Positions 1 to 9,929 of a DNA stretch of 64,000 nt are shown here, in pieces. The first letter of the stretch is position 1. Each line of letters opens with the position of its first letter. The DNA is taken from positions 1 through 64,000 of the forward strand of contig NZ_MTLG01000081.1 of assembly GCF_002192695.1 (NCBI RefSeq), read 5' to 3'. Below the pieces are notes generated by a model. That model saw only the letters and a program-made list of their open reading frames with translations. It was not told the origin of the DNA and searched no databases. Made by a program: the position numbers and the translations under genes. The DNA comes from Achromobacter xylosoxidans (GTDB lineage Bacteria; Pseudomonadota; Gammaproteobacteria; Burkholderiales; Burkholderiaceae_B).

Positions 1-77
1 GTGGCGAGCAACCTCGATGCGCCCGACGGAATCCGAAGGCAGCCGCCGTAGGCGGCCACGAGGATGAGGCAGGGGCA

Positions 78-99
78 GTCCGGAGCGAAGGCTCCGGAC
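78..99. repeat. Strong inverted repeat downstream of the DUF445 gene
   Basis: A 9-bp perfect stem (GTCCGGAGC / GCTCCGGAC) surrounds a GAAG loop. It lies about 105 bases past the stop codon of the leftward DUF445 gene and could end that transcript or shape its 3' end, but no T-run follows on either strand. The rest of bases 1-205 holds no coding region that I can support. Confidence 0.4.
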
Positions 100-205
100 C
101 GCAATCGTGGGCGCTCGCCACCCAGCCGTCCGCGCCGACGGGCGGCCTACGAAGCACTGGAAACAACAGCCAGATCCTCAGCAGCCATCCGACACGGCAA
201 TCGCA

Positions 206-1525
206 TCACTCTCGAACAAGCAACACCACCGCATGCAGCACCACCCCTATCAACCCGCCCACCAAGGTGCCATTGAACCGGATGTACTGCAGATCCTTCC
301 CCACGCTCAGTTCAAGCTCATCCACCAGATGCCGCTCATCCCAATTCTTCACCGTGCGCGAAATATGCTCCGTGACCCCGCTACGCAAGCGCCCCGTCAA
401 CCTCCGCGCCCCGCCCAGCACGTGACTGTTGATCGCCTCCCGCAACCCCGGATCCTCTCCCAGCTTGCGCCCCAAGGCCAGCAAGGCGCTCTCCAGATGC
501 CGCGCCAGCGCCGAATCCTCCGATGACAGATCCCGCCGCAACGCCGCATGGATATCGTCCCACAGCCCCTGCACATACTCCTGCACCTTTGGATGATCGA
601 TCGCCCGCTGCTTCAGCGCCTCCACCTGCGCCGACAAGGCCGGATCATCCTTCAGCCGTTGGATGTAATCCTGCACCCAGGCCTCATAGTCCCGCCGCAC
701 CGGATGCCCCGGCTCGGACAGCACGTCCCGCAGTTCCTCCACCAGCGCCCGCGCCAGCCGGTCCGCCAGGTTGTCCGCAATCCCGTCCACCGACTTGACC
801 ACGTCCACCGCCGCGATGATGCGCGGCCATTCCTTCTTCGCGAACTTCACCAGCAGGCTCGAGGCCCGCGCCTTCACGTCCTCGTCGCCCAGATAGCCGC
901 CCAGCCGCTCCAGCGCCGCGTCCAGCAGCTCCTGATGGCGCCCGTCACGCGTCAACAAGCCCAGCACCTCGCCCGCCGTATCCGCCGCATCCCAGCGCCG
1001 CAGATTCTTCACCACGAACTCCTGGATCACGCCGCGCACCGCCCGGTCGTCCAGCAGGTCCAGCGTCTGCAAGGCCACATTGCGCGCACCCTCGCTCAAG
1101 GCCCGCGCCTGCCGCGGACGCGCCAGCCAGCGGCTCAGGCGCGCCGCAGGATCGAACACCCGCAGCTTCTCCATCAGCGTGTCCGGGTCCAGAAAATGGT
1201 CGCGCACGAACACCGCCAGGTTGTCCCCGATGCGGTCCTTGTTGCTGGGAATGATGGCCGTGTGCGGGATCGGCAGCCCCATCGGCCGGCGGAACAGCGC
1301 CACCACCGCGAACCAGTCGGCCAGCGCGCCCACCGTGGCCGCCTCGCAGAACGCCCGCACCCAAGCCCACGCGCCCTGCCCGCCCATGACGTGGCTGGTG
1401 ATGAAACCGCAGACCATCGCCACCAGCAGCGCCAGCGCGGCGATCTTCATGCGCCGCAATTGCGCGCGGCGCGCTTCGGAAGCCAGCGCGGAATGCGTGG
1501 CGGCGGAACGGGGCATCTCTGTCAT
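206..1525 (-). CDS. DUF445 family inner-membrane protein
   Basis: A 439-residue protein of the DUF445 (YjiN-like) family, whose biochemical role is unknown. A cytoplasmic basic N-terminus leads into a hydrophobic segment at about residues 26-48. The family-typical stretch ADWFAVVALFRRPMGLPIPH follows, then NKDRIGDNLAVFVRDHFL. The middle is a long, charged, helical region, and a second membrane segment sits at about residues 415-437. This gives an anchor-helices-anchor layout. The ATG start is preceded by GGAGACC at suitable spacing. The gene begins 52 bases after the GntP permease stop on the same strand, so the two may be co-transcribed. Family assignment is firm; function is not known. Confidence 0.85.
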   Translation of the reverse strand: MTEMPRSAATHSALASEARRAQLRRMKIAALALLVAMVCGFITSHVMGGQGAWAWVRAFCEAATVGALADWFAVVALFRRPMGLPIPHTAIIPSNKDRIGDNLAVFVRDHFLDPDTLMEKLRVFDPAARLSRWLARPRQARALSEGARNVALQTLDLLDDRAVRGVIQEFVVKNLRRWDAADTAGEVLGLLTRDGRHQELLDAALERLGGYLGDEDVKARASSLLVKFAKKEWPRIIAAVDVVKSVDGIADNLADRLARALVEELRDVLSEPGHPVRRDYEAWVQDYIQRLKDDPALSAQVEALKQRAIDHPKVQEYVQGLWDDIHAALRRDLSSEDSALARHLESALLALGRKLGEDPGLREAINSHVLGGARRLTGRLRSGVTEHISRTVKNWDERHLVDELELSVGKDLQYIRFNGTLVGGLIGVVLHAVVLLVRE

Positions 1526-1577
1526 GGGGTCTCCGGAAACGACAGACCCAGCATAACAATTGCGGCCCGCAGGCGCG

Positions 1578-2966
1578 TCAGCCCAGCGGCGGCAGCAGAT
1601 TGAACAGCAGCACCATGACCAGCCCCACCACCGACACGATGGACTGCACCACCGAAATCGTCTTGGTCGCTTCGCCCATGGTCATGCCGAAGGACTCCTT
1701 CACCATCCAGAAGCCCGCGTGATTGGCGTAGTTGAAGAACAGCGAACCGCAACCGATCGCCAGCGCCAGCAGCGGCAGGTTCAGGCTGGGGTCGGCGCCC
1801 GCCAGCGGCGCCAGCAGGCCCGCCGCGCCCACGATGCCGACCGTGGCCGACCCGGTGGACACCGACAGCAGCATGGCGATCAGCCAGCCCAGCACCAGAG
1901 GCGGCAAGGAGAACTGATGCGTCAGTTGAACGATGGCATCGCCCACCTTGGCGCTGGTCAGCACCTGCTGGAACGCGCCGCCGCCCGCGATGATCAGCAT
2001 GATCCCGGCGATGGGCTTGAGGCTCTTGCCCATGGCGTCGCGCAGTTTTTCCGCATCGCCGCCGCGCATCAGCACCAGGGTGAAGGCGGCGAACAGCACG
2101 CCCAGCAGCATCGCGACCATCGGGTCGCCCAGGAACGCCGCCACGTGCATGGCGCGGGAATTCTTGGGCAGCAGCATCTCCGCGCCCGCGTGCACCAGCA
2201 TCAGCAAGGCAGGCAGCAAGGCCGCCAGCACCCCCAGGCCCACGCCGGGCGCGTTGCGGCCGTCGGCCTTCTGGCGCGTCGTGGTGAACTGTTCCAGCAG
2301 CGCCTCGTCCGGACGCGTCGTCATGCGCGGCGAGATGAAGGCGCCATACAAGGGGCCACCGAAGATCATGGCCGGCAGCGCCGCGATGAAGCCGTAGATC
2401 ATGGTCGGCCCCACCGTGGTCTTGAGCGTGGCGATCGCCGTCAGCGGGCCCGGGTGCGGCGGCACCATGCCGTGCATCGCCGCCAGTGCCGATATCACCG
2501 GCACGCCCACGTACACATAGGCCGAGCCCTTGAAGCGCTGCTGGCTTTCCAGCTTGCGCGCCACGCTGAAGATCAGCGGCAGCATCACCACCAGGCCGAC
2601 TTCGAAGAACATCGGTATGCCGATGACGAAGGCCACCAGGGTCATGGCCCAGGGAATCATGCGAGGCGAGGCATGGGCCAGGATGGCATTGGCCAGGCGT
2701 TCAGTGGTGCCCGAATCCGCCAGGATCTTGCCCAGCATCGCGCCCAGCGCGATCACCACGCCCACCGCGCCCAGCGTCTTGCCGGCGCCATTGCTCAGGT
2801 TCTTGACGATGGCCACGGGCTCCATGCCGGTGGCGAACCCCACGCCGATAGAGACAATCAGTAGCGCCAGCAGCGGATGCATGCGGATGCGCGACACGAT
2901 CAGCGCAACCAGCACCAGCACGCTAGCCAGCGCGGTAAGAAGCAATTGGACGTCGGAAGAGGACAT
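1578..2966 (-). CDS. GntP-family gluconate:H+ symporter-type permease
   Basis: A 462-residue, very hydrophobic polytopic protein with roughly 12-14 membrane segments. Family features include ATGMEPVAIVKNLSNGAGKTLG near residue 45, LADSGTTERLANAIL, MVPPHPGPLTAIATL in the middle and GCGSLFFNYANHAGFW near the C-terminus, typical of GntP/GntT/DsdX/YgbN permeases. Members import gluconate, other sugar acids, D-serine or related hydroxy acids with protons; the exact substrate cannot be read from the sequence. It lies downstream of a LysR gene on the same strand. A periplasmic gluconate-type dehydrogenase lies 50 kb away in this window, but no direct link is shown. Confidence 0.88.
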   Translation of the reverse strand: MSSSDVQLLLTALASVLVLVALIVSRIRMHPLLALLIVSIGVGFATGMEPVAIVKNLSNGAGKTLGAVGVVIALGAMLGKILADSGTTERLANAILAHASPRMIPWAMTLVAFVIGIPMFFEVGLVVMLPLIFSVARKLESQQRFKGSAYVYVGVPVISALAAMHGMVPPHPGPLTAIATLKTTVGPTMIYGFIAALPAMIFGGPLYGAFISPRMTTRPDEALLEQFTTTRQKADGRNAPGVGLGVLAALLPALLMLVHAGAEMLLPKNSRAMHVAAFLGDPMVAMLLGVLFAAFTLVLMRGGDAEKLRDAMGKSLKPIAGIMLIIAGGGAFQQVLTSAKVGDAIVQLTHQFSLPPLVLGWLIAMLLSVSTGSATVGIVGAAGLLAPLAGADPSLNLPLLALAIGCGSLFFNYANHAGFWMVKESFGMTMGEATKTISVVQSIVSVVGLVMVLLFNLLPPLG

Positions 2967-3084
2967 GGACGGGCCTGAAGAAATTTGGGCGCGGCCCTGC
3001 GGCCGTTTGCCGTAAAGAACAGGAATTTTATGCCTGCCAAGCTGAACGCCCAGTCAGGAAAACGGCGTCGCCCGGCCCTCTACA

Positions 3085-3101
3085 CCCAAGCGGGCCGGGC
3101 C
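3085..3101. terminator. Possible hairpin between the LysR and GntP genes
   Basis: Beyond the stop of the leftward LysR gene a compact GC palindrome (AGCGGGCC, one base, GGCCCGCT) occurs within about 20 bases. It would form a strong stem, but the loop is too tight to be ideal and no T-run follows. It may be an intrinsic or Rho-assisted end of the LysR message. Confidence 0.3.
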
Positions 3102-3103
3102 CG

Positions 3104-4033
3104 CTAGCCCGCCGCCTCCAGCAATCCCGGCCTGCCTTCGTGCGCGGCCTGGGCGCGCTCCAGAATGAATTCGATGATCATCGCGATCGCGCGCGGATGG
3201 TGGCGGTTGGGCATGTACAGCATGTACATGCCGCGCCCGAAGATGCTCAAGCGCCACTGCGGCAGCGCGGCCACCAGGTCGCCGCGCGCAATGTCGTCGT
3301 GCACCACGTAGTCCGGCACCACGCCCACGCCCAGCCCCGCCAGGGTCGCATCGCGCAGGAACGCGTAGTTACGCGAGATCACCGTCGGCTCCAGCACCAC
3401 GTGCTGCCGCGGCTGGCCGCCGTAGTAAGCCGACAGCCGCAAGGGCCGGCCGATGACCGCCGCACTGATGATGGGCGTGCGCGCGAGTTCTTCCGGATGC
3501 TGCGGCAGGCCCCGGGCGGCGGCATAGGCCCGCGAGGCGCAGGCCACGTAGCGGACCTGGCCCAGCTCGCGCGCCACCAGGTTCTGCGGCGGCTCGGACA
3601 TGATGCGCACCGCGATGTCGACCTCGTCGCGCAGCAGGTCGTCCACGCTGTTCTCGAACAACACGTCCAGCACGATGTCCGGATAGGTCCGCTTGAATTC
3701 CAGCAGCCAGGGCGTCATCACGAACTGCCCGTAGCCGCTGGGCACGCTCAGCCTGACCTTGCCCTGCGGCGTCTTGCCCAGGGTCTCGACGGATTCACGC
3801 GCCGCCGCGAGTTCGTCCTGGATGCTGCGGCCGTGGTGATACAGCTTCAGTCCGATTTCTGTTGGCTCCACGTGCCTCGTGGTGCGGCGCACCAGCTGCA
3901 TGCCCACCGAGCGTTCCAGTTGATTCAGGTGGTAGCTGACATTGGCGCGCGTCATCTTCAAGCGGCGCGCGGCCTCGCTGAGATTGCCCGCGTCCAGGAT
4001 TTCCACCAGCAATGTCAGGGATTTGGTGTCCAT
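3104..4033 (-). CDS. LysR-type transcriptional regulator
   Basis: A 309-residue LysR protein. The N-terminal winged HTH (residues 1-60, LVEILDAGNLSEAARRLKMT then NVSYHLNQLERSVG) is followed by a periplasmic-binding-protein-like effector domain starting near KTPQGKVRLSVPSG. The gene is transcribed away from the beta-oxidation operon that starts at 4238. The 204-base gap between them is AT-rich and holds several GTCAA-type dyads, the usual layout for a LysR regulator controlling its divergent neighbour. The effector is likely an acid or CoA-pathway intermediate handled by that operon (inference). The GntP gene downstream could be an alternative target. Confidence 0.88.
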   Translation of the reverse strand: MDTKSLTLLVEILDAGNLSEAARRLKMTRANVSYHLNQLERSVGMQLVRRTTRHVEPTEIGLKLYHHGRSIQDELAAARESVETLGKTPQGKVRLSVPSGYGQFVMTPWLLEFKRTYPDIVLDVLFENSVDDLLRDEVDIAVRIMSEPPQNLVARELGQVRYVACASRAYAAARGLPQHPEELARTPIISAAVIGRPLRLSAYYGGQPRQHVVLEPTVISRNYAFLRDATLAGLGVGVVPDYVVHDDIARGDLVAALPQWRLSIFGRGMYMLYMPNRHHPRAIAMIIEFILERAQAAHEGRPGLLEAAG

Positions 4034-4070
4034 TCCGGGCCTCCTCGCCGCATCAATTCATCTCTGCATT

Positions 4071-4116
4071 GTCAAATTTTTTTGACTTCAATGTCAATTA
4101 TCGATGCCATTGTCAA
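4071..4116. promoter_or_regulatory. Putative LysR operator region (GTCAA dyads)
   Basis: In an otherwise GC-rich region, GTCAAA (4071-4076) faces TTTGAC (4081-4086), TTGAC (4082-4086) faces GTCAA (4093-4097), and TTGTCAA recurs at 4110-4116. The overlapping inverted repeats sit between the divergent LysR gene and the beta-oxidation operon and fit a LysR binding region with recognition and activation half-sites. I could not assign a convincing -35/-10 pair. Confidence 0.45.
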
Positions 4117-4237
4117 GACTTCTTTACTGCGAAAGAATGAGGCCATAAAAGACGGGCCATTCCTGGTCCGCCAGGCCGAGTCCTAGCGGCCGCCCCAAGC
4201 GGCGTCGCAGCGGCAGGCCTCATCGGAGACACTGTCC

Positions 4238-6358
4238 ATGACAGACAGCGCAAGCACCGGCGCGGCCAGCGCGCGCCGCTATGACGACATTCTCGTCGTC
4301 ACCATCGACCATCCCCCCGTCAATGCCCTGAGCGCCGCCGTGCGCGGCGATCTGGCCGCGGCCGTGCGCGACGCCCAGGCCGACCCGCAGGTACGCGCCA
4401 TCCTGCTGATGGGCGCGGGCAAGAACTTCATCGCCGGCGCCGACATCCGCGAATTCGGCAAGCCGCCGCAGCCGCCCATCCTGCCCGAGGTCTGCAACCT
4501 GATCGAAGCCAGCGCGAAGCCAATCGTGGCCGTGCTGCATGGCGCGGCGCTGGGCGGCGGACTGGAAGTGGCGCTGGCCGCGCATTACCGCGTCGCATTG
4601 GCGGGCACCAAGCTCGGCCTGCCCGAAGTGAACCTGGGCTTGCTGCCCGGCGCCGGCGGCACCCAGCGCGCCCCGCGCCTGATGGGCGCGCAGGCCGCGC
4701 TGGACCTGATGCTGACCGGCAAGCACCTCTCCGCCGGCGCCGCCCTGGAAGCCGGATTGGTGGACGCGCTATCCAGCGAAACCGATCCCCTGGACGCGGG
4801 CCTGGCCTACACCCGGCAATTGCTGGCGATCGGCGCCGGCCCTCGCCGCACCCGCGACGCCGGCGCGCTCGCCGACCGGGCCGCCGCGCTGGCCCAGGTC
4901 GAGGCAGCGGCCGAGCGCGTGGCCCGGACCACCCGCGGCCTGTACTCGCCCGGCAAGATCGTCGAAGCCGTGCGCGCCGCCATCGAGCAGCCCTTCGAGG
5001 ACGGCCTGCGCACCGAACGCGCGCTGTTCCTGCAATGCCTGGACAGTCCGCAGCGCGCGGGCCTGGTGCATGCCTTCTTCGCCGAGCGCGACACGGCCAA
5101 GATGCCGGGCCAGCAGCCCGCCCGGCCGCGGCGCCTGGAACGCATCGGCATCGTCGGCGGCGGCACCATGGGCGCGGGCATCGCCGTGTCGGCGCTGGAC
5201 GCCGGCTTTCCCGTGACCATGGTCGAACAGGACGAAGCCGCCCTCGAACGGGGCCGCGGCCGCGTCGCGCAGGTCTACGAGCTGCTGGTCAAGAAAGGCC
5301 GGATCAGCGCCGACGAGCGCGATGCCCGCATGGGGCGCTACACCGGTTCGACCCGCTACGAGGCGCTCGCCGACGCCGATCTCATCATCGAGGCCGTGTT
5401 CGAAGACATGACGGTCAAGCAGGCCGTGTTCGCGCAGCTGGACCGCGTGGCCAAGCCCGGCGCGGTGCTGGCCACCAATACCTCGTATCTGGACGTCAAC
5501 CTCATCGCCGCCGCCACGCGCGGCCCCGCCGACGTGCTGGGCCTGCACTTCTTTTCGCCCGCCAACATCATGAAGCTGCTGGAAGTCGTGGTGGGCGAGC
5601 ACACCGCGCCCGACACCGTGGCCACCGGCTTCGAGCTGGCGCGGCGCCTGCGCAAGATCCCGGTGCGCGCCGGCGTGTGCGATGGCTTCATCGGCAACCG
5701 CATCCTGGCCGTGCACCGCCAAGCGGCGGACATGATGATGGAAGACGGCGCTACGCCCTACGAGATCGACGCCGCCGTGCGCGCCTTCGGCTATCCCATG
5801 GGTCCCTACCAGATGGCGGACCTGGCCGGCGGCGACATAGGCTGGGCCACGCGCAAGCGCCGCGCGCCCACGCGCGACCCCGCGCTGCGCTATGTGCAGA
5901 TTCCCGACCGGCTGTGCGAACGCGGCTGGTTCGGCCAGAAGACGGGCCGCGGCTTCTACCTGTACCCCGACGGCGCGCGCCAAGGCGAACAAGACCCCGA
6001 AGTCCTGGCCATCATCGACGCCGAACGCACGCGCGCCGGCGTCACGCCGCGCGCCTATACGCAAGAGGACATCCAGCGCCGCTACCTGGCCGCCATGATC
6101 AACGAAGCCGCCAACGTGCTGCACCAGGGCATCGCGCAGCGCCCGTCCGACATCGACGTGGTGTTCCTGTCCGGCTACGGCTTTCCGCGTTATCGCGGCG
6201 GTCCCATGCACTACGCCGACAGTGTGGGGCTGGACCGCGTGCTGGCCGATATCCGCGGCTACGCCCAGGAAGACCCCGCCTTCTGGAAGCCTTCGCCGCT
6301 GCTCGTGCAACTGGCCGAATCCGGCCGCAATTTCGCCAGCCTGAACCAGGCCGCCTGA
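4238..6358 (+). CDS. Bifunctional enoyl-CoA hydratase / 3-hydroxyacyl-CoA dehydrogenase (PimF/FadJ-like)
   Basis: A 706-residue trifunctional-alpha-type enzyme that hydrates trans-2-enoyl-CoA and then oxidises the 3-hydroxyacyl-CoA with NAD. The crotonase domain comes first ([15 protein letters not shown] at residues 59-73; [20 protein letters not shown] contains the catalytic-Glu region). A Rossmann motif [11 protein letters not shown] lies near residue 303, the catalytic-His segment [15 protein letters not shown] near 435 and GFIGNRI near 483, followed by a duplicated C-terminal 3HCDH domain. The start has GGAGAC eight bases upstream. As first gene of the six-gene operon, its set of partners (thiolase, two acyl-CoA dehydrogenases, CoA ligase) matches the pim operon for dicarboxylic acids. 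FadJ-like general beta-oxidation is the alternative. Confidence 0.9.
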   Translation: MTDSASTGAASARRYDDILVVTIDHPPVNALSAAVRGDLAAAVRDAQADPQVRAILLMGAGKNFIAGADIREFGKPPQPPILPEVCNLIEASAKPIVAVLHGAALGGGLEVALAAHYRVALAGTKLGLPEVNLGLLPGAGGTQRAPRLMGAQAALDLMLTGKHLSAGAALEAGLVDALSSETDPLDAGLAYTRQLLAIGAGPRRTRDAGALADRAAALAQVEAAAERVARTTRGLYSPGKIVEAVRAAIEQPFEDGLRTERALFLQCLDSPQRAGLVHAFFAERDTAKMPGQQPARPRRLERIGIVGGGTMGAGIAVSALDAGFPVTMVEQDEAALERGRGRVAQVYELLVKKGRISADERDARMGRYTGSTRYEALADADLIIEAVFEDMTVKQAVFAQLDRVAKPGAVLATNTSYLDVNLIAAATRGPADVLGLHFFSPANIMKLLEVVVGEHTAPDTVATGFELARRLRKIPVRAGVCDGFIGNRILAVHRQAADMMMEDGATPYEIDAAVRAFGYPMGPYQMADLAGGDIGWATRKRRAPTRDPALRYVQIPDRLCERGWFGQKTGRGFYLYPDGARQGEQDPEVLAIIDAERTRAGVTPRAYTQEDIQRRYLAAMINEAANVLHQGIAQRPSDIDVVFLSGYGFPRYRGGPMHYADSVGLDRVLADIRGYAQEDPAFWKPSPLLVQLAESGRNFASLNQAA

Positions 6359-6383
6359 CCCGGACACCTTACAGGAATACGCC

Positions 6384-7565
6384 ATGCGCGAAGCCGTCAT
6401 CGTCTCCACCGCCCGCACCCCCATCACCAAGGCGGGGCGCGGCGAATTCAACCTCATCGCCGGCCCCACGCTGGCCGCGCACGCGGTGCGCGCCGCCGTC
6501 GACCGGGCCGGCATCGACCCCGCCCTGATCGAAGACGCCTTCATCGGCTGCGGCTACCCGGAAGGCGCCACCGGCCGCAACATAGGGCGCCAGGCCGTGA
6601 TCCGCGCCGGCTTGCCGGTCAGCGTGGGCGGCGCCACCGTCAACCGCTATTGCGCCTCCGGCCTGCAGGCCATCGCCTCGGCCGCCAGCCGCATCGTCAT
6701 GGACGGCGCCCCCGCCATGATCGCGGGCGGCGTCGAACTGGTATCGCAGATCCGCACCCGCGACGACGGCGTGAGCGGCATGGATCCGTGGATCGTGGCC
6801 AATAAGCCCGAGCTCTACCTGCCCATGATCGAAACCGCCGACATCGTCGCGGCCCGCTACGGCATCAGCCGCGAAGCCCAGGACCATTTCGCCGCGCAAA
6901 GCCAGGCGCGCACCGAAGCCGCGCAGGCCGCGGGACGGTATCTGGAAGAGATCATCCCCGTCACTACCACCATGTCCGTCACCGACCGCGCCACCGGCGC
7001 CGTCAGCGAACGCGAAGTGACCGTGGACCGCGACACCTGCAACCGCCCCGGCACCACCTACGACGCCCTGGCCTCGCTGGCCCCGGTGCGCGGCGCAGGC
7101 CAGTTCGTCACGGCAGGCAACGCCTCGCAACTGTCGGACGGCGCCGCCGCCTGCGTGCTGATGGAAGCCGCAGAAGCCCAACGCGCCGGCATCCAGCCGC
7201 TGGGCGCGTTCCGCGGGCTGGCGATCGCCGGCTGCGAACCCGACGAGATGGGAATAGGCCCGGTCTACGCCGTGCCCAAGCTGCTGGCGCGCCACGGTCT
7301 GAAGGTGCAGGACATCGACCTGTGGGAACTGAACGAGGCCTTTGCCTCGCAAGCCCTGTACTGCCAGCAAAAGCTCGGCATCCCGATGGACCGCCTGAAC
7401 GTGGACGGCGGCGCCATCGCCCTGGGCCACCCCTTCGGCGTCACCGGCGCGCGCCTGGCCGGCCACGTGCTGATCGAGGGCCGCCGCCGCGGCGCCCGCT
7501 ATGCCGTCGTCACCATGTGCGTGGGCGGCGGCATGGGCGCGGCCGGCCTGTTTGAAATCTACTGA
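6384..7565 (+). CDS. Acetyl-CoA C-acyltransferase (thiolase), PimB/FadA-like
   Basis: A 393-residue thiolase that cleaves 3-ketoacyl-CoA with CoA to release acetyl-CoA. All catalytic residues are visible: the nucleophilic Cys in [11 protein letters not shown] near residue 90, His in [16 protein letters not shown] near 347 and Cys in [12 protein letters not shown] near 378. Length is normal for degradative thiolases. It starts 25 bases after the hydratase/dehydrogenase and ends 9 bases before the first acyl-CoA dehydrogenase, with GAATACGCC before its ATG rather than a strong SD, so it is probably translated as part of the polycistron. Chain-length preference cannot be read from the sequence. 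Confidence 0.93.
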   Translation: MREAVIVSTARTPITKAGRGEFNLIAGPTLAAHAVRAAVDRAGIDPALIEDAFIGCGYPEGATGRNIGRQAVIRAGLPVSVGGATVNRYCASGLQAIASAASRIVMDGAPAMIAGGVELVSQIRTRDDGVSGMDPWIVANKPELYLPMIETADIVAARYGISREAQDHFAAQSQARTEAAQAAGRYLEEIIPVTTTMSVTDRATGAVSEREVTVDRDTCNRPGTTYDALASLAPVRGAGQFVTAGNASQLSDGAAACVLMEAAEAQRAGIQPLGAFRGLAIAGCEPDEMGIGPVYAVPKLLARHGLKVQDIDLWELNEAFASQALYCQQKLGIPMDRLNVDGGAIALGHPFGVTGARLAGHVLIEGRRRGARYAVVTMCVGGGMGAAGLFEIY

Positions 7566-7574
7566 GGATCCCCC

Positions 7575-8771
7575 ATGGACCTGGAATTCACCTCCGAAGA
7601 AAACGCCTTCCGCGATAAAGTGCGGGCCTTTCTCGCCGGCAACCTGCCCGGGCGCCTGTCCGCCAAGGTCGCGCAGGGCAAGCTGCTGTCGCGCGCCGAC
7701 ATGGTCGAATGGCACGCCATCCTCAACCGCCAAGGCTGGCTCGCCAGCCACTGGCCGATGGAGTACGGCGGCACCGGCTGGAGCGCCGTGCAGAAGTACA
7801 TCTTCGAAAACGAATGCGCGCTGGCCGCCGCGCCGCGCATCGTGCCCTTCGGCCTGAGCATGCTGGGCCCGGTGCTGATCAAGTACGGCAGCGAGGCGCA
7901 GCGGCGCCACTGGCTGCCGCGCATCCTGGACGGTTCCGACTGGTGGTGCCAGGGCTATTCCGAACCCGGCGCGGGCTCGGACCTGGCTTCCGTCAAGACC
8001 ACCGCGGTGCGCGACGGCGACAGCTACGTCGTCAATGGCCAGAAGACCTGGACTACGCTGGGCCAGTACGCCAACATGATCTTCTGCCTGGTGCGCACCT
8101 CTCAGGCAGGCCGGCGCCAGGAAGGCATCAGCTTCCTGCTGATCGACATGGCAAGTCCCGGCGTGGAAGTGCGCCCCATCATCACGCTGGACGGCGAGCA
8201 CGAAGTCAACGAGGTGTTCTTCTCCGACGTGCGGGTGCCTGCCGCCAACCTGGTGGGCGAGGAAAACCGGGGCTGGACCTGCGCCAAGTACCTGCTGACC
8301 TACGAACGCACCAACATCGCCGGAGTCGGCCAATCCACGGCAGCGCTGGAACGCCTGAAGACGGTGGCCGCAAGCCAACGCAAGAACGGACGTCCGCTAT
8401 CCGAGGACCCGGACTTCGCCGCCCGGCTGGCGCGCGTCGAGATCGAACTGGCCAATATGCGCACCACCAATCTGCGCGTGGTCGCGGCGGTGGCCGGCGG
8501 CGGCGCGCCCGGCGCCGAAAGCTCGATGCTGAAGATACGCGGCACCCAGATCCGCCAGGAGATCAGCGCGCTGAACCGCCGCGCCATGGGGCCTTACGCC
8601 CGCCCCTTCGTGCCCGAGGCGCTGCACGACGGCTACGACGCGCCGCCCCTCGGCCCGCAAGGCGCCGAGAGTGCCGCCGCGCAGTACTTCAACAACCGCA
8701 AGCTGTCGATCTTCGGCGGCTCCAATGAAATCCAGAAGAACATCATCTCCAAGATGATCCTCGGACTGTAA
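7575..8771 (+). CDS. pimC: Acyl-CoA dehydrogenase, PimC-like large subunit
   Basis: A 398-residue acyl-CoA dehydrogenase with the N-terminal helical domain, the beta-domain motif GYSEPGAGSDLASVKT (residues about 131-146) followed by VNGQKTWTT, and the C-terminal helical domain ending in FGGSNEIQKNIISKMILGL. It forms FAD-dependent trans-2-enoyl-CoA. It is followed after 9 bases by a second, divergent acyl-CoA dehydrogenase. This tandem pair next to a fused hydratase/dehydrogenase and thiolase is the arrangement known for the two subunits of pimeloyl-CoA dehydrogenase. The symbol is by analogy; the true substrate may be another dicarboxylyl-, branched or cyclic acyl-CoA. Confidence 0.8.
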   Translation: MDLEFTSEENAFRDKVRAFLAGNLPGRLSAKVAQGKLLSRADMVEWHAILNRQGWLASHWPMEYGGTGWSAVQKYIFENECALAAAPRIVPFGLSMLGPVLIKYGSEAQRRHWLPRILDGSDWWCQGYSEPGAGSDLASVKTTAVRDGDSYVVNGQKTWTTLGQYANMIFCLVRTSQAGRRQEGISFLLIDMASPGVEVRPIITLDGEHEVNEVFFSDVRVPAANLVGEENRGWTCAKYLLTYERTNIAGVGQSTAALERLKTVAASQRKNGRPLSEDPDFAARLARVEIELANMRTTNLRVVAAVAGGGAPGAESSMLKIRGTQIRQEISALNRRAMGPYARPFVPEALHDGYDAPPLGPQGAESAAAQYFNNRKLSIFGGSNEIQKNIISKMILGL

Positions 8772-8780
8772 GGGCCGGCC

Positions 8781-9914
8781 ATGAATTTTGAACACACCGA
8801 AGACCGGCGCATGCTCTCCGACATGCTGCGCCGCTTTGTCGCCGAACAGAGCGACTTCGCCACCCGCGACCGCAACGCCCGCTCGGAGCGGGGCTACAGC
8901 CTGGAGCTGTGGCAGCGCTACGCCGAACTCGGCGCCATCGGCGCGCTGTTTGCCGAAGCGGATGGCGGACTGGGCGGCAGCGGCTTCGACATTTCCGTCG
9001 TGTTCGAGGCGCTGGGCCGAGGCCTGGCCGTCGAACCGCTGCTGGACGCGCTCATGGTCGGCAGCGCCATCGCCGCCGCCGGCACGCCGGCCCAACGCGA
9101 AGCCCTCGCAGGCCTGATCGCGGGCAGCATCACCGCCGCGCTGGCCCACGCCGAGCCCGGCTCCGGCTATGAACTGGCGCATGTCGAAACCCGGGCCGAA
9201 CGCAACGCGGACGGCTGGGTGCTCAACGGCGCCAAGGCCGTGGTCACGGCCGGCGAACACGCTGACCTGTTCCTGATCCCGGCCCGCAGCGCGGGCGGCC
9301 CGGACGACGAGGCCGGCATCAGCCTGTTCCTGGTCAGCGCCGGCACGCCCGGCCTGAAGGTGCGCGGCTATGGCCTGATCGACGGCGGCCGCGCGGCAGA
9401 GCTCGTGCTCGACGGCGTGCAGCTTGCTCCAGAGGCCCTGCTGGGCGAGGCCGGCGCAGGCTACCCGCTGCTGGAACGCGCCGCCGGCCGCGGCATCTTG
9501 GCGCTGTGCGCCGAAGCGGTGGGCGCGATGGACTGCGCCCGCGACGCCACCCTGGAATACCTGCGCACGCGCCGCCAGTTCGGCGCCCCCATTGGCAGCT
9601 TCCAGGCGCTGCAGCATCGCATGGCGGACGTGCTGCTGGAGATCGAACAGGCGCGCTCTGCCGTGATCAACGCCGCGGCCGCCCTGGACCACTCGGACCG
9701 CGCCACCCGCGAACGCACGCTGTCCGCCGCCAAGTACACCATCGGCCGCATCGGCACCCTGGTGGCCGAGGAAAGCATCCAGCTGCACGGCGGCATCGGC
9801 ATGACCTGGGAACTGCCGCTGGCGCATTACGCCAAGCGCCTGGTCATGATCGACCACCAGCTGGGCGACGAAGACCATCACCTGCGGCGCTACATCGCGC
9901 TGGGGCAGGCCTGA
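8781..9914 (+). CDS. pimD: Acyl-CoA dehydrogenase, PimD-like small subunit
   Basis: A 377-residue member of the acyl-CoA dehydrogenase superfamily, more divergent than its upstream partner. It has the N-terminal RRMLSDMLRRFVAEQ region, a weakened central motif (AHAEPGSGYELAHVET instead of the usual S/T-E-P-x-A-G-S-D), VLNGAKAVVTAGEHAD, and a C-terminus with RRQFGAPIGSFQALQHRMAD and ESIQLHGGIGMTWELPLAHY, the FAD-contact segments. Such pairs form heteromeric dehydrogenases in which one chain carries the main active site. It starts 9 bases after the large-subunit gene, and 15 bases separate it from the acyl-CoA synthetase. Loss of the canonical TEP..GSD motif fits an auxiliary role. Confidence 0.8.
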   Translation: MNFEHTEDRRMLSDMLRRFVAEQSDFATRDRNARSERGYSLELWQRYAELGAIGALFAEADGGLGGSGFDISVVFEALGRGLAVEPLLDALMVGSAIAAAGTPAQREALAGLIAGSITAALAHAEPGSGYELAHVETRAERNADGWVLNGAKAVVTAGEHADLFLIPARSAGGPDDEAGISLFLVSAGTPGLKVRGYGLIDGGRAAELVLDGVQLAPEALLGEAGAGYPLLERAAGRGILALCAEAVGAMDCARDATLEYLRTRRQFGAPIGSFQALQHRMADVLLEIEQARSAVINAAAALDHSDRATRERTLSAAKYTIGRIGTLVAEESIQLHGGIGMTWELPLAHYAKRLVMIDHQLGDEDHHLRRYIALGQA

Positions 9915-9929
9915 GCGGAAGACCATGCC

